DNA from: Candidatus Avimicrobium faecavium
GTDB lineage: Bacteria > Bacillota > Clostridia > Oscillospirales > Ruminococcaceae
DNA length: 10,418 nt
Reading direction: 5' to 3'
Assembly: GCA_904419105.1 (NCBI GenBank)
Contig: CAJFQR010000051.1
Coordinates: 1 to 10,418 of the forward strand
Of the stretch, positions 7,059-10,418 are shown in pieces (within the stretch, counting starts at the first letter, position 1; every line of letters starts with the position of its first letter). Below the pieces are notes generated by a model. That model saw nothing but the letters and a program-made list of their open reading frames with translations, searched no databases and was not told the origin of the DNA. The translations under genes were made by a program, and so were the position numbers.

Positions 7059-8852
7059 TCAGGCCCTTGCGGCCTCGGCGCGGATCTTGTCGTAGTATTT
7101 TTCGCTGTACCGGGAGTAGAGGGTATTGTACCGGTCCACCCTGCCCGAGTGCAGCTCCATAATGTAGGCATGGCGGTCCACCTCGTCGATGCCGCGCAGG
7201 TAGCCCAGCATATACACCGCCACATTGGAGCAGTGGTCGGAGATGCGTTCCAGGGCAGCCAGGCTGTCCACAAAGGGGAAGGCGGCGTCCACGGTACACT
7301 GGCCCGCCCGCAGCCGGTCGATGTGCCGGTCCTTCAGCGTCTGCTGCATCCGGTCCACCACCTCTTCCAGCGGCTCGATGGACTCGGCCAGCGCCTCGTC
7401 CTTCTTCTCGAAGCAGCCCACCGCCATATCCACCGCCTCCTGGACGGCGGCGCCGATGGTGGCCAGCTCCAGCTTGGCCTGGGGGGAGAACTCCGCCCCG
7501 CTGCTCTCCAGGCTCTCGGCATGTTCCACCACATTGATCGAGTAGTCGCCGATGCGCTCAAACTCGCTGACGATGTGCAGCAGCGATGATAGGGTAGCTC
7601 CATCCTGGTCGGAGAGGTTGTCCTGGGGGATCTTGAGCATATAGTTGCCCAACCGGTCTTCCAGCCGGTCGAGGGTGTCCTCCCGCTCCCGAATCAGCTC
7701 TGCGGCCTTGGCGTTGTACTGGTCCAGCAGGGCGATGGAGGCGGCGTAGTTCTTGCGGGCGATGCGGCCCATTGTCAGCACCGCGTCCCGGCAGTGCTGG
7801 ATGGCCAGGCCCGGCGAGGCCAGCAGCCGGTCGTCCAGGGCGATGGCCGGGTCGTCAGCAGCGTCCTCACCGGAATGAGCCTCGGGAATGAGCTTATACA
7901 CCAGCGCCTCAAGCTGCCGGGTGAAGGGCAGCAGCAGGCAGGTGACGGTGACATTGAACACGGTATGGAAGTTGGCGATGCCGCCCTTGTCGATGGCATC
8001 GTTCCAGAAAGGCAGCGGCATCACCGCCTGCATTACAAAGATGCCGGTGAGGAAGAGGGCAGTGCCGATGATGTTGAAGGAGACATGTACCGCCGCGGTG
8101 CGCTTGGCACTTTTGGAGGCGCCGATGGAGGCCAGCACCGGCGTGATGCAGGTGCCGATGTTCTGCCCGAGGATAATGGGCACCGCCGCCGACCAGGTGA
8201 TCAGTCCGGTGGAGCTCAGCGCCTGCAGGATACCCACCGATGCCGACGAGGACTGGATAATGGCGGTAACCCCAGCTCCGACCAGCACCCCGAGGATGGG
8301 GTTCTGCAGCGAAGCGAACAGGTCGGCAAAGACCGGCGAGGAGCTCAGCGGGCTCACCGCATCCTCCATGCCGAACATACCGGTGAACAGGATGCAGAAG
8401 CCGAGCAGGATCTCCCCGATGTTCTTGTACTTCTGCTTTTTGGCGGCCATCACCAGCAGGATGCCGATAATGCCCACCACCGGCGCCAGCGTATCCGGCT
8501 TGAGCAGCTGCAGGAAGAAGTTTTCCGACTCCAGATCGCTCAGCCGCAGGATATGAGCCGTTACGGTGGTGCCGATGTTGGCGCCCATGATGATGCCGAT
8601 GGCCTGCCGGAGCTTCAGCATCCGGGCGTTGACCAGGCCGACGACGATGACCGTCGTCGCCGACGAGGACTGGATCGCGCCAGTGACCAGCGCCCCCAGC
8701 AGCACGCCCTTCCAGGTGGTGTTGGTGAGCCGCTCAAGGGTTTGCTCCAGGCGGCCGCCGGAGAGCTTCTCCAGCCCGTCCCCGAGCATGGTCATACCGT
8801 AGAGGAACAGCGCCAGCCCCCCGAGCAGCGATACGATCATAAAGAAATCCAT
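7059..8852 (-). CDS. Na+/phosphate cotransporter family protein with C-terminal PhoU-like domain
   Basis: A 597-residue membrane protein. The N-terminal half (about 1-320) holds the inverted repeat of the Na/Pi cotransporter family. Each repeat has a QSSSA motif (61-65 and 200-204) followed by a conserved G-x-NIGT loop (90-95 and 229-234), the expected sodium/phosphate binding elements. The C-terminal half (about 345-590) is helical and PhoU-like, with two ERI(G/S)D-type signatures (432-440 and 535-543), likely cytoplasmic and regulatory. Bacterial relatives (NptA, YjbB) move phosphate; uptake or efflux cannot be read from sequence alone. The ATG at 8852 has an imperfect Shine-Dalgarno (AAAGGCGGG on the minus strand, 8871-8863) about 10 nt upstream. 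An extended -10 and 11-bp TTTACA repeats lie upstream, suggesting phosphate control. No PstSCAB or PhoR/PhoB gene lies in the window. Confidence 0.93.
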   Translation of the reverse strand: MDFFMIVSLLGGLALFLYGMTMLGDGLEKLSGGRLEQTLERLTNTTWKGVLLGALVTGAIQSSSATTVIVVGLVNARMLKLRQAIGIIMGANIGTTVTAHILRLSDLESENFFLQLLKPDTLAPVVGIIGILLVMAAKKQKYKNIGEILLGFCILFTGMFGMEDAVSPLSSSPVFADLFASLQNPILGVLVGAGVTAIIQSSSASVGILQALSSTGLITWSAAVPIILGQNIGTCITPVLASIGASKSAKRTAAVHVSFNIIGTALFLTGIFVMQAVMPLPFWNDAIDKGGIANFHTVFNVTVTCLLLPFTRQLEALVYKLIPEAHSGEDAADDPAIALDDRLLASPGLAIQHCRDAVLTMGRIARKNYAASIALLDQYNAKAAELIREREDTLDRLEDRLGNYMLKIPQDNLSDQDGATLSSLLHIVSEFERIGDYSINVVEHAESLESSGAEFSPQAKLELATIGAAVQEAVDMAVGCFEKKDEALAESIEPLEEVVDRMQQTLKDRHIDRLRAGQCTVDAAFPFVDSLAALERISDHCSNVAVYMLGYLRGIDEVDRHAYIMELHSGRVDRYNTLYSRYSEKYYDKIRAEAARA

Positions 8853-8899
8853 AACTGTGTTTCCCGCCTTTTCATTCGTGTTTATTCTCTCTTATGTTT

Positions 8900-8908
8900 A
8901 GTATAACA
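8900..8908 (-). promoter_or_regulatory. Extended -10 promoter of the Na/Pi cotransporter gene
   Basis: On the minus strand TGTTATACT (8908-8900) is a strong extended -10. No good -35 is found at 16-18 nt spacing; that place is AT-rich. The predicted start is near 8893, giving a leader of about 40 nt. A missing -35 next to direct repeats is the usual look of an activator-dependent promoter. Confidence 0.65.
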
Positions 8909-8926
8909 CATTTTTATTCACATAAA

Positions 8927-8954
8927 TGTAAAACTGATGTAAAATAGCCGTAAT
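8927..8954 (-). promoter_or_regulatory. Pho-box-like direct repeats upstream of the Na/Pi cotransporter
   Basis: On the minus strand TTTACA (8932-8927) and TTTACA (8943-8938) are separated by 5 nt, an 11-bp period. A weaker ATTACG (8954-8949, 4 of 6 matches) continues the same phase. Relative to the predicted start near 8893 they span about -35 to -61. PhoP of Bacillus subtilis is known to bind TT(A/T/C)ACA repeats spaced about one helical turn apart in this zone. The site is seen; assignment to a PhoB/PhoP-type regulator is inferred from this match and the downstream phosphate transporter. Confidence 0.5.
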
Positions 8955-9043
8955 ATTCCGGCTTTTTTGCGGCTTTTGGGAGGAAAATGCCGATTTTGGG
9001 AGCACCTTTTTTAGAGAAGAGCGGGTATCACCGCAGAAAAATG

Positions 9044-9052
9044 TGGTATACT
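9044..9052 (+). promoter_or_regulatory. Extended -10 promoter of the deacetylase gene
   Basis: TGGTATACT is a strong extended -10 on the plus strand, without a recognisable -35. The predicted start near 9059 gives a leader of about 57 nt. It is divergent from the cotransporter promoter, about 140 bp away. Confidence 0.6.
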
Positions 9053-9115
9053 AAGGAAAAACGCAGGATCTCCCCTCGGCCATTCCGCCGGCGGGACGCG
9101 ATAGGAGACGATACA

Positions 9116-10123
9116 ATGAGACGATGGCTGACACTGCTGCTGGCCCTGGCGCTGGCACTCACCGCCGCCGGCTGCACCACCGACCGGGCGGCCGGGCGGG
9201 AGAGCTCCTCCGAGGAGGAGAGCTCCGCCCTGCCGCCGGAGGAACCCTCCTCCGAGGAGGCAGAGGAGCCTGCCTCCTACGACAGCGGCGACCCCTACCC
9301 CTATGCCGATCCGGCCATGGGCAGCGACTTTGACGCGGTGGCCCAGCTGGATCCCGACCCGGTCACCTGGGGCCCGGCTACCAATATGGACGAGGAGAAC
9401 CGCCCGATCGCCTGCCTGCAGCTGCAGGAGCAGTACGGCGGATACAACGCGAACTTCATCGGGCCGGATGAGAAGAGGATCTACCTCACCTTTGACGAGG
9501 GATATGAGAACGGCAACACCGCTGACATCCTCGACATTCTCAAGGAAAAGAACGTCAAGGCGGTGTTCTTCGTCACCGGCCACTATGTCAAAACCAACCC
9601 CGAGCTGGTGCAGCGCATGATCGACGAGGGGCATATTGTGGGCAACCACAGCATGAACCACAAGAACTTCCCCTCCATCACCCCGGAGGAGATGTACGCC
9701 GAGGTTCAGGAGCTCCACGACTATGTACAGGAGAATTTCGGCTATACCATGTTCCTCTTCCGCTACCCGGAAGGGGTGTTCAGCGAGCAGAGCCTGGCGG
9801 TGCTCCAGGACGCCGGCTACCAGACCGCCTTCTGGAGCTACGCCTATAACGACTGGGACATCAACAACCAGCCCGACCCCGACACCGCCTACCAGAAGGT
9901 CACCGGTGCGCTGCACCCCGGTGCCATCTACCTGCTGCACGCGGTGAGTGAGACCAACAGTCAGATCCTCGGCGACTTCATCGACGAGGCCAGGGCCCAG
10001 GGCTACGAGGTCTCGGTGTACAACATCCCGCCGGTGGAAAAGACTGCCGGTGAGGCCTCCTCCGAGCCGGAGAGCTCACAGGAAGACGAGCCCTCCTCCG
10101 AGGCGGACAGCTCCGCCGACTGA
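9116..10123 (+). CDS. PdaA-like polysaccharide (peptidoglycan) deacetylase lipoprotein
   Basis: A 335-residue NodB-fold deacetylase. The N-terminus is a lipoprotein signal (RR, hydrophobic 4-16, lipobox TAAGC with C20), so it should be anchored outside the membrane. A Ser/Glu-rich linker (about 29-53) follows, and a second low-complexity Ser/Glu tail (about 312-335) ends the protein. Catalytic motifs in order: TFDEGYENG (125-133), H178-x3-H182 in NHSMNH, R216-Y-P-E-G220 followed by VFSE, the FWSYAYNDW strand (239-247), and LLHAVSETN with H275. TFDxGYENG, GVFSE and HxVSxxN are hallmarks of the PdaA group, which removes acetyl groups from muramic acid during spore cortex lactam formation. Oddities: Glu128 sits where NodB enzymes have Asp, and Tyr-Pro-Glu replaces the common Pro-Pro-Tyr/Arg. 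GGAG 8 nt before the ATG fixes the start; an in-frame ATG at 8987 would lie upstream of the promoter and bury the signal peptide. Confidence 0.9.
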   Translation: MRRWLTLLLALALALTAAGCTTDRAAGRESSSEEESSALPPEEPSSEEAEEPASYDSGDPYPYADPAMGSDFDAVAQLDPDPVTWGPATNMDEENRPIACLQLQEQYGGYNANFIGPDEKRIYLTFDEGYENGNTADILDILKEKNVKAVFFVTGHYVKTNPELVQRMIDEGHIVGNHSMNHKNFPSITPEEMYAEVQELHDYVQENFGYTMFLFRYPEGVFSEQSLAVLQDAGYQTAFWSYAYNDWDINNQPDPDTAYQKVTGALHPGAIYLLHAVSETNSQILGDFIDEARAQGYEVSVYNIPPVEKTAGEASSEPESSQEDEPSSEADSSAD

Positions 10124-10151
10124 CCTAGAGAGACGAAAAGACAGACGAAAA

Positions 10152-10191
10152 GCCAGGCATCGCCCGGGAAGGGACGGTGCCTGGCTTTTTT
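10152..10191. terminator. Terminator after the deacetylase gene, probably bidirectional
   Basis: An 8-bp stem GCCAGGCA/TGCCTGGC (10152-10159 with 10178-10185) with further pairing inside (CCC/GGG) is followed by six T. Four A precede it, so it may also serve the convergent gene ending at 10213. Just upstream, AGACGAAAAG occurs twice (10131-10140 and 10143-10152), with 2 nt between copies. Confidence 0.9.
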
Positions 10192-10212
10192 GTGCGGCGC
10201 GCGGGACCGCCG

Positions 10213-10418
10213 TCACAGTTCCTGTTTCATCGCGTTGCAGCCGATCAGCACCGTCCACACATAGGCGCAGGTCTTGGGGATCATCAGCATCCCCACCATC
10301 GGCACCGCATCGGCCCAGAGCACCACAGGGATGTAGAAACCGAAGCTCAGCGCGATGGTCAGCCACATCCGGCTAAAGACCCGGTCCCCGGTCTCCTTCG
10401 CGCTGCGGTAAAAGAGCA
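10213..10418 (-). CDS. C-terminal end of an unidentified small membrane protein, 5' end outside window
   Basis: The last 67 residues are visible on the minus strand, ending KQEL-stop. They contain a charged stretch (RSAKETGDRVFSR) and two hydrophobic segments. One is about 20 residues beginning MWLTIALSF, and the second begins VPMVGMLMIPK and continues to VWTVLIG. The pattern fits the last two transmembrane helices of a conserved clostridial membrane protein of unknown role. I cannot name the family. It is read as coding because the frame stays open to the window edge, its hydrophobic pattern is coherent, and it ends 22 nt from a terminator facing it. Confidence 0.65.
   Translation of the reverse strand, partial: LFYRSAKETGDRVFSRMWLTIALSFGFYIPVVLWADAVPMVGMLMIPKTCAYVWTVLIGCNAMKQEL

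Noticed and set aside
7051..7059. Perfect Shine-Dalgarno-like AAAGGAGGT on the plus strand
   Set aside because: No start codon follows at a usable distance, and the site overlaps the 3' end of a convergent gene. Probably chance.
7794..8906. 370-codon plus-strand open frame
   Set aside because: It is antisense to the Na/Pi cotransporter and runs through its promoter. The composition is that of a shadow frame.
8987..9115. N-terminal extension of the deacetylase from an ATG at 8987
   Set aside because: It would start upstream of the extended -10 at 9044-9052 and place 43 basic residues ahead of a clear lipoprotein signal. The ATG at 9116 has a proper ribosome site.
1..10418. tRNA, rRNA, CRISPR array, insertion sequence or prophage signs
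   Set aside because: No cloverleaf-like sequence, regular repeat-spacer pattern, transposase or integrase frame, or terminal inverted repeats were seen on either strand.

Overview
The window looks like a chromosomal segment from a GC-rich, low-GC-ancestry Firmicute, most likely a gut-type clostridial (Oscillospiraceae/Ruminococcaceae-like) anaerobe. The basis is strong AGGAGG-type Shine-Dalgarno sites 7-10 nt before nearly every start, sigma-A type promoters (TTGACA-N17-TATACT and extended TGnTATACT), compact A-tract/GC-stem/T-tract terminators, and gene families typical of that group (MarR plus paired ABC exporters, a PdaA-like deacetylase lipoprotein, a Na/Pi cotransporter with a PhoU tail). 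The taxonomic call is inference. I see no phage, transposon, CRISPR or RNA genes.

Layout. (1) 1-811, minus: the N-terminal 270 residues of a stand-alone MetE C-terminal-domain type methyltransferase, running off the left edge. (2) 812-1081: a divergent promoter region with a perfect 14-bp palindrome just downstream of a near-consensus plus-strand promoter. (3) 1082-5013, plus: a three-gene operon, MarR regulator then two half-size ABC exporters. The gaps are 1 nt and then an 8-bp overlap, and a strong terminator closes the operon. (4) 5210-5989, plus: a NagD-like HAD phosphatase with its own promoter and terminator. (5) 6136-6984, plus: an unrecognised membrane protein with two transmembrane segments, a ~170-residue outside domain and a proline-rich tail. 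(6) 7059-8852, minus: a Na/Pi cotransporter fused to a PhoU-like domain, convergent with gene 5 across a shared bidirectional terminator. (7) 8853-9115: a second divergent promoter region, with 11-bp-spaced TTTACA repeats resembling a Pho box on the cotransporter side. (8) 9116-10123, plus: a PdaA-like polysaccharide deacetylase lipoprotein. (9) 10213-10418, minus: the C-terminal end of a small membrane protein.

How the parts work together. The MarR-ABC-ABC operon is a self-contained inducible efflux unit. The two transporter subunits show exactly complementary active-site defects: the first lacks the catalytic Glu and switch His, and the second has a degraded signature motif. They should therefore form one obligate heterodimer with one working and one degenerate ATP site. 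The palindrome at the predicted transcription start suggests that MarR represses its own operon. The cotransporter side has the logic of a phosphate-starvation gene. The remaining genes appear to be independent single-gene units. I found no clear evidence of a wholly new system. The least explained items are the orphan two-TM sensor-like protein and the Pho-box-like control region.
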